A stretch of DNA of 64,000 nt from Hansfordia pulvinata (Eukaryota > Ascomycota > Sordariomycetes > Xylariales): NCBI GenBank assembly GCA_006538405.1, contig BJKQ01000031.1, forward strand, positions 1 through 64,000, given 5' to 3'. Made by a program: the position numbers and the translations under genes. The notes under the pieces are model-generated. The model had not been told where the DNA came from, did no database searches, and was given only the letters and a program-made list of their open reading frames with translations. Positions 48,401 through 60,173 of this stretch are shown here, in pieces. Numbering within the stretch: position 1 is the stretch's first letter; each line of letters starts with the position of its first letter.

Positions 48401-49573
48401 CATAGGGCTTCAGGAACTTGCCTGGGGTGTTGAGCAGGACGCTGAAGGGGTTCATCAGTCCCTCTGCCGCAAGAGTGCCATTGGAACACCCTCGGGGGTT
48501 CTAGACTACGGGCTTCAAGGTTTGAGATTGCGCCGTGATTACCGTTCATGTTATGACTTTCGAGATAGTCGTGCTTGGAGAAATCCTGACTGGAGGCCGT
48601 GTTCACGCTGCGCAAATCCTGCGCTGTGAAAACCATGGGGCAAAAACCTACCTAAGCTTTTGTGACGGCTCGAGATCCCGTGCCAATACCCTCATCTTGA
48701 CTCCATGTGGATTCGTGGCCATGGCGCGAGTGTGGCCGATTACGCCGCCGGAGCTGCCACATTCGTCATAATCAATTGGCGGAAGCTTGAATGGAGATTT
48801 TCACACGCCATTGACCCTGGCGACTGGCCTATGCGTAAAAGCTCATCAGATCGCGTATTCGGGCTAGATGCCGAGGCCTTGGGTGTCAGTTTGCTTGCTC
48901 CCGTTCGCCTACAAGGCTGTGGGGAAGGATCGTGCCACCGGTGAGAGCGTGGACATCCATAGGAAAGCCAGGTGGTGGGGGACTTAGAGGCAATGAGGGA
49001 AATACTGTAGTGATGGCAGGTGACGGCCGAGGGGCCACCGCCTCGAGAGTGAGAGGGCTGAAGTGAAATCTTGTACGGACGTGGTGATTACTGTGAAGTA
49101 GGGGGACGACGTCCGGCAAAAGGTCCTGGCATCAAGTTGAGCAAGGGATGCAATGGCGGGTAAGGAGCCGCGAAATTCGTAGTGATCTCGATGCGTTGTG
49201 TGGATAAAAGAGGGCGAGGCGCTGTTGACGTGGACCCTGCGAGGCGCAAAGCCGATATCAATTCGTTAGAATCGTTGCGTGACACGTAGCAGCTGAGTAA
49301 AGACCTGGGTCAAGGCAAGGTCAGGATGGGAGAGGAAGCGCTCACGAGCACGTACCTTCAGCATTGCTACTCCTAGCGGAAACACGTAGAGTTGACTGCA
49401 TGTAATGCGGACCGTAAGGGAATTGATGATACCGAGTGGCGTTGCTGAGGCGCAACCGTTTTGATATGCTGGACGAAAAGAGCATGGGAATAGCAACACC
49501 CGAGAGCGTTGGTGACCCACCTCGAGCATGGAGAAACCTATCCCAGACGATGCAAAACGGGTGATATTCTAGA
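48400..49573. other. GC-rich DNA, no supported gene
   Basis: Short overlapping frames only (up to 87 codons), without domains or consistent codon bias. Nothing repetitive was noticed. Confidence 0.4.
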
Positions 49574-49761
49574 CCTGATATGCTCATACCAGCGCTCAGG
49601 GGACGTACGTGAAGTGTTGTCAGATGGACCGAATCCCCACTGGCACCCATGCTGAGATCGCGAAGAGATCGCGAAGAGAGGCCACCAGCCGAGTTTACCA
49701 CGTCTACCAAGGTTGGTCTCCTCAATCTGCAGCATCCGATGCCAGTAAGGGACGTGGGAGG
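49574..49761. repeat. Dispersed repeat, copy 1 (partner at 61.5 kb)
   Basis: Shares a collinear series of blocks with 61484-61650, including TGCTCATACCAGCGCTC, CTCACTGGCACCCATG-type, GTCTACCAAGGTT and TCTCCTCAATCTGCA. Identity is roughly 75-85% by eye, with small indels. This copy has an extra 11-bp tandem step (GAGATCGCGAA twice, about 49656-49678). It lies within a 297-codon minus frame (49342-50235) that I do not trust as a gene. Confidence 0.7.
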
Positions 49762-50148
49762 GCGATGCATTGTGGGGGTCAGGGCGGTGACAACGGACCG
49801 GTGATGTAGGTGATGTGGATGGATAAGAGCATAGAGGCACTCGCAAGACGTTGTCAGTGCCAAGAGTGGTGGGAAACAGGGCAAGTGGCTGTAGAGTTGC
49901 AACCTACGAAGGTCGGCTGGCTGTTTGGATAATGGAGTAGAGTGGCGCGGGGCTGTCGGCGTTGACGTCAGGGCGTACGTGATGCACGTTGCGCGAGGCA
50001 GAAGTCGAGCAAGGCACGGGAGCGGGTGACGGATGGAAGAAGAGAAGAGGGCGGGGCTGAGGGACGCGGGCGGGGGAGCGAGTGCCTGAAGAATGGGAAG
50101 TTGACTTATGGGAAACATTTTGGGGAGATTTTTGGGGGTGTAGGCCCC

Positions 50149-50335
50149 AACTTTTCTCCCAACTTCTTGGCCCAGGCAGGAGCGACTGATTTTTGGGAGT
50201 ATGTGCCCTAACTTTTCTCCCAATTTTCCTCCCAACTTCTTGGCCCAGGCAGGAGGGACTGATTTTTAGGAGCATGTGCCCTAACTTTTCTCCCAACTTT
50301 CCTCCTAACTTCCCAGCATAAGGCAGGAGCGACTC
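50149..50335. repeat. Three-unit minisatellite, 61/73-bp period
   Basis: Units begin AACTTTTCTCCCAA at 50149, 50210 and 50283 and contain CTTGGCCCAGGCAGGAG and GACTGATTTTTGGGAG. The first unit lacks a 12-bp CAATTTTCCTCC-like step, giving a spacing of 61 and then 73 bp. The third unit is diverged at its end. Confidence 0.85.
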
Positions 50336-50349
50336 GTGGGCGTTGCACG

Positions 50350-51760
50350 ACATACTCGTACATCAAACGCGCAAGGAGCACGTGCCCGGCGAGTTGGCCC
50401 GGTCATAGTGCACTTCGCGCCGCCCGATTACGGCAAGGATACGCGAGGCATGGGTTATCAGCTGAGAGGGCTCTTATAACCGGTCAAGAAGGGGGCGACG
50501 AGGGGCCCGGTGCGGTGGATAGGCGACGATCTCGCCATGATAGTATATCGTGGGGCACGCGAAAGGGAGTCGGCCGGGGGTCGGCAAACGCCGCCTCTTC
50601 GGGCTCGGCAGCCGAGCGCGTCGGAGCGGGACGCCGGGGTTAGGTGGAGGGGGCGCCACTTAGAACGCAGCAGGGGCGGTCGGGGGCGCGACGGACTCGG
50701 TAATGCGTCGGAGGGGCTGAGGCTGCGATTAGGGGTCTACACTAAGCGCCAAAGGACCGGTCATGGCGGCTTCTAGCTGATCGTACAGACCGCGTCAGCA
50801 CGGATTGATTGTCACGTACGGGGGGGGGCTACCTCTTATGTGTCCATAGCAGAGAGGGAGGACGTCGGCGTCAAGTACATGTGGCGAGGGTGATGGCGAA
50901 AAGGAGGGAGCAACGGCGAGATAAAAAAGGGGGGTCGACGTCGAGGAGACGCGTGCGAGTAAGCAGGGCGGCTCGGATACGTGCCCAGCCCCGCTTATCT
51001 GCTCTGGTGTGAATTGCCGGGGTGCCATCTCCAAATCCCTATTCGAAGCGTGAAGACGCGTCGAGGAGGGAATGGGGAGCGACACGCGTACTTAAGGGGG
51101 ATCATGAAATGTGATGGGCGGTATCCCCATTAGGGACAAAGCAGCCATGGCCGCCTCATCTCGGCTGGCACCGGGGTACTGCTTAGAATAGCTAGTAAAG
51201 TGACCGGGTCACGACTGCCCACCTAATAAAGTCGGCGCCACTCAGTCGAGAATCGGGGCTTCAGCCCTGTACCTGTAGACCACCGGTATTCGGCGACGCT
51301 TTCAAGCGACAGGACGCACGCGTGTGATACGCGTTGCCTTCGGTAGCCACCAAAGGCGCTGTTTACAATCGTCTAGTACGGTCCACTCTACTCGTATCGT
51401 ACACTTATCCGCCTAACTAATGCCGTCCATTCATGCATACGCGTACGCCCGTGGCCCCCGAGCGTGGGAATCAGCGTGGCAGTCTGGACCCCTCTCTGCG
51501 ATTTGACCGTGTCGGGACGGCCCGAGCCCACTTATTCCCTTATTAGAGGACAGTGCCGAGAGAGCCTGAAAGTTGAGAGACTGGCATCTTAATAAAGAGA
51601 GCAGCGCCGCCGAGGCCTCGTCGAGGCCCGTTGGAGAGCCCTTGTGAGAGGGGGTAGCGTCGGAAGAGCCCTTATCAGGTTGAAGTCCTAGCAGAGCTTA
51701 TTAGAGGATGGCTCTCTTATTAGAGGCCGTGCTGGGGAGGGTTAAAAGGGAGATCCCTAA
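50350..51760. other. GC-rich DNA without a supported gene
   Basis: Contains a run of nine G (50,821-50,829) and three CTTATTAGAGG motifs (about 51,540, 51,700 and 51,716). Short open frames on both strands have Arg/Gly-rich low-complexity translations and no domain. Confidence 0.4.
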
Positions 51761-51763
51761 TCA

Positions 51764-51873
51764 TTAAAAGCGAAGCTTCTGCAAGTAGTTTACTACGAAG
51801 TAAGAGCGTAGCTTTTAATTAAAAGCGAAGCTTTTAAAAGTAGTTTATTATAAAGTAAGAGCGTAGCTTATAA
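51764..51873. repeat. 55-bp tandem repeat at the isochore boundary
   Basis: Two units start TTAAAAGCGAAGCTT at 51764 and 51819. The second differs from the first at seven positions. Five of these are C-to-T or G-to-A in the direction from unit 1 to unit 2, and two are transversions. A partial third unit may follow. AT-rich sequence begins immediately to the right. Confidence 0.85.
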
Positions 51874-51879
51874 TTAAAG

Positions 51880-52800
51880 TTAAAGGGGGTCGTCTTAAAG
51901 CAGCCTACTTTTAAATTAATTTTGCCTGGTCTTTTAATTAAGATTTTAATTGATTAACTTATACTTAAGGTTTAAGTTTAAAGTAAAAGGAATGAGCTTA
52001 ACTTATAGCATTTCACAATTAATATCGCCCTTAAACCAGCTGCTCTTAATTGAAATCAGCTGCACGCTGCCCGCCGCCGGCCGTAAGCGCCTTCAAAAGG
52101 CAGCCGTAAGCTAAAAGAGGGTTTATAAGGTCTCCCTTTAAAAATAAGAAAAAAGAGCTAAACAAATTTTAAAAAAGGCTAAATAAATATATAAGTAAAG
52201 GTCAAATAGGAAAAAGGTTAAATAAATAAGAAAAGGAAAACAATAAAATAAATAAAGAAAAATTTTAAAAATATTAAAAGTATTAAATAAATAAAGAATT
52301 AATTAATTAATTAATTTAAGAAGAATATTTATTTAAATAAAAAAAATACTTAAATAAATAATAAATAAGTAAAAAAGGTTAAATAAATAAGTAATGAGAA
52401 ATGTTAAGGAAATTAAATAAGTAATTAATAAATAAAGGTTTTAAGTAGTTAAATATTTAAGAATTAAATAAAATACGTTTTTACGTAATTAAAACTTAGA
52501 TATATAAGTTTTTACGTATTAAACTATTAAAATAAATACGTAATAAAATTATAAGATAATTTTAATAATTACGTAACTTTACAATATGTAATATAATAAA
52601 TGAAATTATAATATAATTTAATAATAATTAAGTATTTATATAATTATATAATTATATAAATAAAAGTTAAATACTTAAATTATTAAATAAGTTATTAATT
52701 ATATTATTAAATAATTAAATGGGTTTATTATTAAATGTTGTATTATTTAATAATGAAATCATTATATTATTACTTAATCACGTAATAATGTAATGAAGTA
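51880..52800. other. AT-rich block with a strand-asymmetric A-rich tract
   Basis: From about 52,140 to 52,470 the plus strand is dominated by A and G, with repeated AAATAAATAAG-type runs. From 52,480 to 52,800 the sequence is AT-rich with TACGTAAT and TACGTAATAA motifs. A small GC island at about 52,060-52,110 contains GCCCGCCGCCGGCC. There is no gene and no recognised transposon end. Confidence 0.5.
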
Positions 52801-52802
52801 AA

Positions 52803-54057
52803 TTAAGCAAATATTATTATGTATAAAAACATACGTGTGCTAAGTGTGGCATTTCTCGCGGCTTCGCTTCTGCGCCTATAGGACCCCGGCAGGTCGGGCA
52901 CATCAAGCCTATTTTGAAAGGCAGTACCAGCAGAGTCCTCACAGAAGCCCTTAACGTAGCCCTCGTCAAAGAGGTTGCCAGCAGGGTCCCCCCGGAGAGT
53001 TGCGCCAGCGAAGCCCTTATCAAAGGGAGCAGTGTCAGCAGAGAATGCCATATTCTCTCAAGAAGCGTCGCCTCAGAGCTGGGATATCCACTCCAACGTC
53101 TCTTAAAATGATGGGCACTCCCGCGAGACCATGTCTATAAAGCGCAGGTGGGTTCCGCCTCATTAATTGTCTCCGGAGTCAATCACGGCAATTGAAAAGA
53201 GGCCACATTGAGATGCTCCCTAAGTCCTGTCGGAGAGTTCATTCGCAGGACAGGACTCCAGATCAAAGAGCCGTGTCAGGCGTCATAGTTCAACACCAAG
53301 CAGGACAGCCCTCTTATCAAAGATAAGCTCCGTAAAACAATCTGACTTGGTCCGGCTTATCCCACACAGATGGAGAGCCGCAACTTCACCGAGATGCATG
53401 GATTGCAGTGCCTGAGGCGCCCATCGGGTCGCCTGGATGCCTCTAAGCGGCTCGGGAGATCGAATCCACGGATGCAGCCTCAAAGACCCGACAGCGCAGC
53501 ATGGCTACTTTTGACCTCGAGGCTCGTAGCATAAAGGTGCTTTTAAGAGACCATGCAGCCACCATCAGTCAGAAGTCAGAATGACCAGCAGGACACCAGC
53601 CTTCTCCAGAATCCATCCGAGAGTCGATGATGCCATCGGGCATGAAATACTGGCAAGGGAAGGCAGACCAGACCAGCGAGAATCAACCATCAGAGAGCAG
53701 ATGCAGTCTCAGGTCTGCCCACATGCTATCAAGCAAAGACTGGCGACTCGCGAGAGAAACCCAGGCCAAGCCAGGAGGAAACAGCTTTCCTCGCCCACGT
53801 CACAACTTGTTCCCAGCTCCGCCTCAGACCCCGCTCGCATTACTGAGATATCCTGGACTGCAGCTCAGACTGCCACCAACTTCTTCCGCAAAGCCGGGAC
53901 CGCTCACCGAGTCCCAGGTTAGAGACATTGCTACGCAAGACCAATCCGGCCCCCCAGGCATGTTCTTGGCTTTTTCTTCTAGGGCTTCGTCCTCCTTTCT
54001 CTTTTTTTGCCAACGGCGACGAGGCATTTATCGTCAAGGAAGGGACTAGGCCGCCTC
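52803..54057. other. GC-rich DNA, possible relics, no assigned gene
   Basis: A minus frame at 52803-53051 shows two imperfect repeats of a Gly/Phe/Asp-rich block (DKGFAG and DEGYVKGF types). Plus frames at 53581-53922 and 53627-54049 overlap in two frames and are Ser/Pro-rich. No domain was recognised. They could be remnants of a repeat-containing protein, but support is weak. Confidence 0.25.
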
Positions 54058-55056
54058 TCATGTTCTCAGTAACAAGACCTTCTCTGCCAGGGCTCCGGAC
54101 TTGGCATCAGGGGGGTAAGGAATGAAAGACATGAATCGTGAGATCGGGTCAAACAGATTAACGGCCTTATTATCGCGATTGACACCCTGAAATATGGCAT
54201 CAACGCTGATTACGCCGTCTCTATTATTCGTACTGATATCGGAGAGTGCCGTGACCGAGTTTGCGACGCCCATGGGACTGGGGTCGCTAATATCATGGAG
54301 AAGCTCCATAAACAAAACTCGAAGGCAATCTGGATCATCTATCTCCCAAGGGGCTGCCAGCCTCATTGTTCTCGAGGGAGATGGCCCCATAGTCGTCGAA
54401 ATCGGGCGAGTGCCGGCTGAAGTCCGCCATGATGAGCGGCTTAGACGGGCAGCGTTCCTATCTGGGCCAGGGCAGCTCCGAAGGAGCACCAGGTTCGAGA
54501 CTACAAGATATCCAGTAAGCTTTTGCATGACCGCTTATAATGCAGCCGTGCATAGGGCCCTCGCTCGAGTGGCCTTCCTTGATCCAAACGTGTGTCGAGT
54601 GCGACAAGAGCCGAGCTGTGACCAGGAAGGAAGAAAGCTACTGAGCGCGTCACGGCTAGCAGACGGAGTGCCTTTGTTGGAAATACCCGTATTATGATCG
54701 AGGTTATGGTATCGGGGATAGTAATCCATGTCCTTGCCGCTCTCCAGCTCACGGTCGTACCTGTCGGCGGCGGCGCGGGCGCTGGTGAGGAGGGCGGCCA
54801 TTGCAAATTCGCACGGCGAATCACGCGGTCGTTCGAGTGGCCCTGTAGCGCGAGATTCAGCGCAAGCATCGCCCGGACCACTCAATCTAAGGCGCCGGGG
54901 GGCGTAGCAGCTCTCCTCCATGTGCCGTACACGCGTACGCCTTCGGTGTTTGGCTCTTCTTAACATCTTCCCCGCCACCTGGCGCGCGTAGGAGCAGCTG
55001 CCAAATCGCGAGCGCAAGCGAAACGTCAACAGCGGCGGATGAACGCCAGCCCACAC
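54058..55056 (-). pseudogene. Minus-strand coding-like region, broken, family unknown
   Basis: The minus frame 55056-54535 contains an Ala/Asp/Tyr-rich segment around 54,700-54,860 that looks globular. The frame 54528-54058 has an acidic, hydrophobic-patterned segment (about 54,060-54,350). The two frames overlap out of phase, and neither has a clear start, so at least one frameshift or an intron is required. The plus frame at 54194-54697 overlaps the same DNA and looks less protein-like. No family is assigned. Confidence 0.35.
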
Positions 55057-57420
55057 TTAAAGGGAATCTGTGTTTACAGGTAGGCTCTGTATAGAGTACT
55101 CGTACGAGACATGCGAGCGCTTCGTGGCTAGGAACTCTTTAGGCCTGGGTCGAGGCCTCGACTAAGGGCGCTGTCTTCTTCGTCACCTTCGGGGCCGACC
55201 TAAGTAGCTCGGGAGACTCCTGTTAGTGAGCCTTTCGGAGGTAAAGGGCGGTGGCGATGGGGGAGCCAGCGGTCTTGATCTGGCGCCAGAAGTCCTCTAA
55301 GGAGCCTCGTCAGGTTGCGGATCTTAACGCCATATCTGCTACAGAACAAAAGGCACCGGGGCTAAGAGGGTTCAACGTGGCGGGGATCGCGACGAAGTCG
55401 ACGACGGAATCCCTTTAGTCAGCCTCACTGAGCAGAGTGACACGGGACCAGCATATCGTCGTTTTAACAAAGAGTCATGTCCCAAGTCAGCTTGCCCTTA
55501 AAGGGGGGGGGATCTTTAAGATCACAGTCAGTTAGGCTACCGCGCCGTCAGATTGGCGTAGACCTTGGAGGCAGCGTTCATCGCTACATCCGGCCCTTTA
55601 AGGCATAACCCTTTCTATTTATAAGCGAACCAATTGATATATTATCAAGGAGAGGCAGGTCCATGTAGTCCAGACATCATTCAAGGGATCACGATAAGCG
55701 AGTTTTATCCTCAAAGTAGTGCTCAGCTCAGAGCTACTCGCGGCTCGACACTTCCTCCGCCGATGTAGATCACCCTTCTCACCGCTGAGGTATCCAGCTT
55801 AAGTGACTCATTAATCAGCGCTGGTCGTCGATAAGAAGCCTGTCGACTTCCTTATGTACGCCAGCATCCGATGCCACGCGTGATCTGGCCGGCGTCTATG
55901 TAGAGAAGCCAACCTATCCGTCTGTACCATGGGCGTCTTTGCAGCTTCCGCGTCCGAGCCCAAACCCCATGTCACCTTGATGGAAGGCACCACCATTGAG
56001 CAGCTCGTCGACGACCAGAATCTCTTGATCGACAGCGAACACGGCGACATTGGAGACGAACAGGTCGAGCGTCCGCTTCATATAAAGGACAGGGTCCTCC
56101 AGGCCACCACGCCGGCGGCCAGGATCTCGGCGTCGGAGCTGCTGCTCCTGTCGACTGCTGCTCCTGTCGACAACCCTGGTGGCGGCATCGTTCCACCGCC
56201 GTGCCGCAGCGAGCCAGTGACGGATAACCTGGTGACCGCGGGCGCTGGTGCGGACGGACTCCGGTGCAGACGGACTCCGGATGATACTGCGGGCTCCAGA
56301 AGGGGTGGCGGGCATGCTTAACGGCCATGAGAGAGCTTGCCAGAGGACACTTGCTCTTCCCTGGGTCGCTGCACCGTCATTGAGTGCACCATGGCCAACA
56401 CGGTGGATACCCCGAGTACGCCTCCCCCATCAGGTGCAAAAACGGAGTCCGTTTCCACGTCTACAACTGTCGCTGCGTCGCTCAGGGAATCTAATCAACA
56501 TGACAGAAACAACTGCTTTGCGACCAGGGGCTAGTGAAGGGATTAGTCTGGCTGCTGGCTGCTGTCCAAGTGGGCTTGGGCAGTCCTGCCCCATGCTGCT
56601 GGGCTCAGATCACCTTACGGTTCTCGGGGGTGATTCTAAGCATTTCTGTCATCTCGCTTGCTCGCCGTGTAAGTGAAGAGCTTAGAGAAGGGGGTAACGA
56701 TCTCGGCGCCTCCCGGTCCTTGGTAGGTCATTCGATCAGGCTAGAGTCCACTACCTCCAGGCTGTTACGAGCAGGCTGCCATTCATGGTCAAGAACATGA
56801 CACCATTATGTTCGAGGGCTACCCATTCAATGCCGTCGTCTTCCTTCCCAAAAGGAGGGCAGTCTGTCCTTCACCGCTAACGGCATCGCCACCAACGGCC
56901 ATAGCGCTGGTCCCAACGACGAGGACCGCATTATAAGCGACTTTATCGCGTGTGGCAATGGACCGCGCCTGGCGGCTATCCCGGAGGCGCCGCGTAATGC
57001 CTGGGGAACGAAGACAGAGCAGACGTAGAGGCAGAGACTGAAGAAGTAGAGGCGAACAAGAAGCGAGTGCAGTTCGACGACATGCAGCTGGGATGTGAGT
57101 CGCCCCAGGCGTGCGACCCCGTTGGTAAGACGTCGCCGCTCTCGTCGTCCTTGCGGTCCTTGTCGTCCTTGCGGCCCTCCTCGTCCTTCCCTTCGTCCTC
57201 CTCGTGGGGCAGGGTTATGGCAGCCGACCTATGTGCGTTAAACGCCCCCTCAAGGGACGGCCTGTCCTCAGCCGCGGGCATCACCGCGCCGGGTGAAGAG
57301 CTGACCAGCATGAAATCGCCTTAAATCTGGTCGGCGACTTCGAAAGCGGGTGATAAGGAGAGAAACGACGGCACGGGTAAGGGCGATTATCGTAGTCATG
57401 AGTTACTGCTGGGCTCGGCG
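55057..57420. other. GC-rich DNA with ambiguous open frames
   Basis: At 55914-56321 both strands are open over 400 bp, with plausible translations in each (minus: hydrophobic and Asp/Glu-rich; plus: Thr/Ala-rich), so no call is made. At 57,125-57,215 an imperfect repeat of TCGTCCTTGCGG codes for Asp/Lys/Glu-rich sequence on the minus strand. A run of nine G lies at about 55,504. Confidence 0.3.
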
Positions 57421-57422
57421 TC

Positions 57423-57770
57423 ATGAATCTCATCTGCGTCGACGCCGAATACATGTCCTCGGTGTCTTATTGCACTGGTCTTTGCGTCGAACCCAGCCTG
57501 AATTTATTTGAATTCCTCGAATCCGCCTTCGGTATTAAGCCCGCCCAGCACGTCCAGGACTGGCGCTGGGGCCTCAGCAAGGAGGACGCTGCGGTCGTCG
57601 CCAAGTGCCAGCTCCGTCCACGCGCACCTGCCACACGTCTTTCTCGGCGTTGCACGATTCCTTCAGACCCTCTATGATCTTCTTGTGAAGCAGGTTAGTG
57701 TCGTCGAGCAGCCCGTGGGTGGAGGAGCCTGCAACTTAGGGGCCCCTTTAAATGGATGCATTTAATCTGT
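57423..57770 (+). pseudogene. Coding-like relic with one frame change
   Basis: The plus frame from the ATG at 57423 gives a well-mixed translation (Val-Asp-Ala-Glu start, several aromatic residues, Trp-Arg-Trp near 57,565) to about 57,620. A second plus frame continues with a hydrophobic, Leu/Val-rich segment to about 57,740. One single-base indel would join them. No family is recognised, and the minus strand is partly open as well. Confidence 0.35.
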
Positions 57771-58149
57771 ATAAATGCACGAGTAGGTCTGTGTGGCATT
57801 TCTCCTTTTCTCTGAACTCTCCGCTGGCCCGCGTCTACGCTGTCTTGTCGACAGGGACCACGAGTACAGTACTTGGAACAGGTTAAGTTGGCAGAGTTCA
57901 AGGCAATAAGCTGCGATGGTCTTTAATGCTGGACCAGCTCCTGACTGAATACGTGTGCTGGTTTCAACGAGGTCATCACGAGGCTTAATTTCGATTGACA
58001 TGCCTTCCCACGCGCGCAGAGCGCAACACAAACATCCTTGACGTGTCGGCGTTAAGGACAATCTCAAGCAGCAAGTCGTTGGAGCTCTCGGGCCCAGGCG
58101 ACGCCGACGATGCGCTCGGACTAGGACTGTTTCCGCCGCCACGGCGTCG

Positions 58150-58470
58150 CCGCGTACCGGTACTACGAGATCCCGCGCCTGAACGACGACGTCGTCTTCG
58201 CCCAGGTGGGGGTGAAGCAGCTGAAAGAGAGGGACGGTTACCACCACTGCCACCGCTGATCGGCAGAGCGTCGCGAGGCCCAGAAACATCGACGAGCTCG
58301 CCATGTACTACGTCTGCGACTTGGCCGGGCTGGGCTACCTTAAGGGCGCTAATTATCTCGGCCGCGAGGAGCGTGACCCGCGCGTTTGCGCCATGGGCCT
58401 GCGCTGCCAGCTCAGCAAGACGAGGGGCGCCAGTAACTGCGAGAAGCAGATCGGCGTCGATGGCCGGGAG
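58150..58470 (+). pseudogene. Coding-like relic, two plus frames, family unknown
   Basis: A plus frame at about 58,150-58,255 (Tyr/Asp/Val-rich, ending in a His/Cys-rich tip and TGA) is followed by another frame at about 58,275-58,470. The second has regularly spaced Cys and Gly residues and ends in TAA before a CAG-rich run. The longer uninterrupted frames over the same DNA (57995-58591 plus and 57985-58596 minus) are Arg/Pro/Ser-rich and are probably composition artefacts. Confidence 0.3.
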
Positions 58471-58772
58471 TAACAGCAACAGCAGCAGCAGAAGCACCGG
58501 AAGAAGAACTAAGTACGGCAGCTGTTCTTCACCGACCCGGGCACACAAGGCACCAGCCAAGAGGTACGCCTTTCCTCGCTTCGTTTGTTGAGGCATGAAA
58601 CGGACCTCAGCCTCCGCTGAAAGCCTCGATCGGCCTGCAACGAGCGCAAGAGTAGGGTCGCCTCGTCTCGCCTCGCCTCGCCGTGCCTAAGCATGAGTCG
58701 ACCACCCTTCTGCTCAGCCGCCTACCTGCACGTCAAACCTGCTCGCTCATGCTCGCACCGCCCATTGTGGGT

Positions 58773-59057
58773 CTACCCCGCTGGTGCTGCTGCTGCTGCT
58801 GTTGGCGCGGGTGCTGATGATGATGACGATGATAAGGCGGCGATAGGCTGCGGCTGAGGGGCTTTCCTGCGCCATATGTCGGCGAAGTGCTTATAATTGT
58901 ACCCCTGTCTATGAACGTACTCGTAGTCTTGTAAGCCCCCCTCGCGAGGGCCAGTCGTCCTTAGTTCATCTCGGGGACTAGGCTCTGTCCGGCGCACTGA
59001 CCGCCGCGGACTGCTTCTGTATCCTGGCCGCGCCGCTCGTCGCCTTCTCGCTCGCAA
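58773..59057 (-). pseudogene. Minus-strand coding-like fragment with Ser/Ala-rich end
   Basis: A 94-codon minus frame. Its centre (about 58,870-58,930) has a Tyr/His/Trp-rich, globular-looking segment. Its last 25 codons are poly-Ser and poly-Ala/Pro encoded by trinucleotide runs (CTG and GATGATGAT at 58,785-58,835). No family is recognised. It could be the end of a gene whose upstream exons are lost. Confidence 0.3.
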
Positions 59058-59099
59058 CCGGCCGGGGCAAGGCTAGGAGGTGGGCTACCTTGGGGAAGG

Positions 59100-59930
59100 A
59101 GGGTTCAGGTAGGGGCGGTGGTGGTGGTATGTAAGGCGAGGATTTTCGAACTCGTTAAAGGGCAGCTCGCCCTTGATGGTTCCCAATTCCAAAGCGTAAT
59201 CAGCGCACTTGGTTATCGGCTAGTGACCTCGTTAAGCATAGTAAAACAGCCAGCGAATGGGTATGGACGGGAGGGGATGGCGTCATAGCACTTGAGGGTT
59301 TGCGCAAATAGGACACCAGCATGACGGGAGCCAGACCCCATGTGGTGAAGAACGCGAAGGAAGGGGCGCCTTAACCCGCCTTCAACAACGCATACACCGG
59401 CTTGTCCTCGAGACTGCAACTTTTCATACATGCGCGGTGATTAAGTACAGCTCTGAGCACTTGCGACGTGGAGCCTTCAGGAGACACAGCTAAGCGAACA
59501 AAGCGGCTTTAGAGAGTATCGTCGGAGTCTAAGAGCTCGAAAGACACCCTACAAGAAGCTGCTAATCATTAGATCCGGAGAGCTGAAGCCACGGATCATC
59601 TGGGCAGTGATGATATCGTCTCTGTACGCCGTGCAGCTTAGGAGTTGTCAACGTAAGCAAGACCGGGACGATAATCAGTGCCGTGTATGCTTGGCTTCGA
59701 AATCAAGTCTAATCAAAGTCCAATTGCGTGAAAGATTTTCGCCTTACGTGGGCTGAGCTATGCGTAAGACAAGACGAACCTTGCGTTCACTGTAGTATGT
59801 TAGTATACGGGAAGCGTAATAACTAAACCTCTAGGAAAAGGGTGCGGGTTAGGCCCAACAAAGTGCAAGAGCAGGCAAGGGTCAAGCCGCGACATAAAAT
59901 GTGCGGTCTTGGATTCTTATCGCTGTTCAA
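59100..59930. other. GC-balanced DNA without a supported gene
   Basis: No frame longer than 72 codons, no repeats noticed and no domain. One short minus frame at 59213-59431 is not convincing. Confidence 0.45.
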
Positions 59931-59938
59931 AGTCATCA

Positions 59939-60172
59939 TTACAGCTGAGATGGACTTAAGGGACCGAGGTGCACAGTGAGCAGGACGAGCGCCGCGGCTA
60001 GATATGTGTACGTCGGGAGCAGAGTTGTGTTAGCAGCAGAGTAGCAGCGTCGGACACACAGGGAGACATTGCAATCGAAATTATCAGCAATACCCATGTA
60101 TAATACCTCGCCGCACATGTAGTGGGCACATGTAGTGAGTTGAGCATCAAGATCTGTAGACCAGCGAGTCAC
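59939..60172 (-). CDS. Small Cys-containing frame with hydrophobic C-terminus, hypothetical
   Basis: 77 codons on the minus strand. Five Cys residues lie between codons 16 and 44. A hydrophobic run of about 14 residues (LAAALVLLTVHLGPL region) follows near the C-terminus, ahead of a short polar tail. Such an end resembles a GPI-attachment signal or a tail anchor. There is no signal peptide at the start, so it would have to be a last exon, but I could not find the upstream exon. The plus strand is not open here. Confidence 0.25.
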   Translation of the reverse strand: MTRWSTDLDAQLTTCAHYMCGEVLYMGIADNFDCNVSLCVRRCYSAANTTLLPTYTYLAAALVLLTVHLGPLSPSQL

Positions 60173-60173
60173 C

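Noticed and set aside
49342..50235. 297-codon minus frame
   Set aside because: It starts inside the 73-bp minisatellite and runs through the dispersed repeat. Its length comes from repeat phase and C-rich composition, without any domain.
57985..58596. Roughly 200-codon frames on both strands over the same DNA
   Set aside because: The translations are Arg/Pro/Ser/Leu low-complexity, and shorter frames within the stretch look more like real coding relics.
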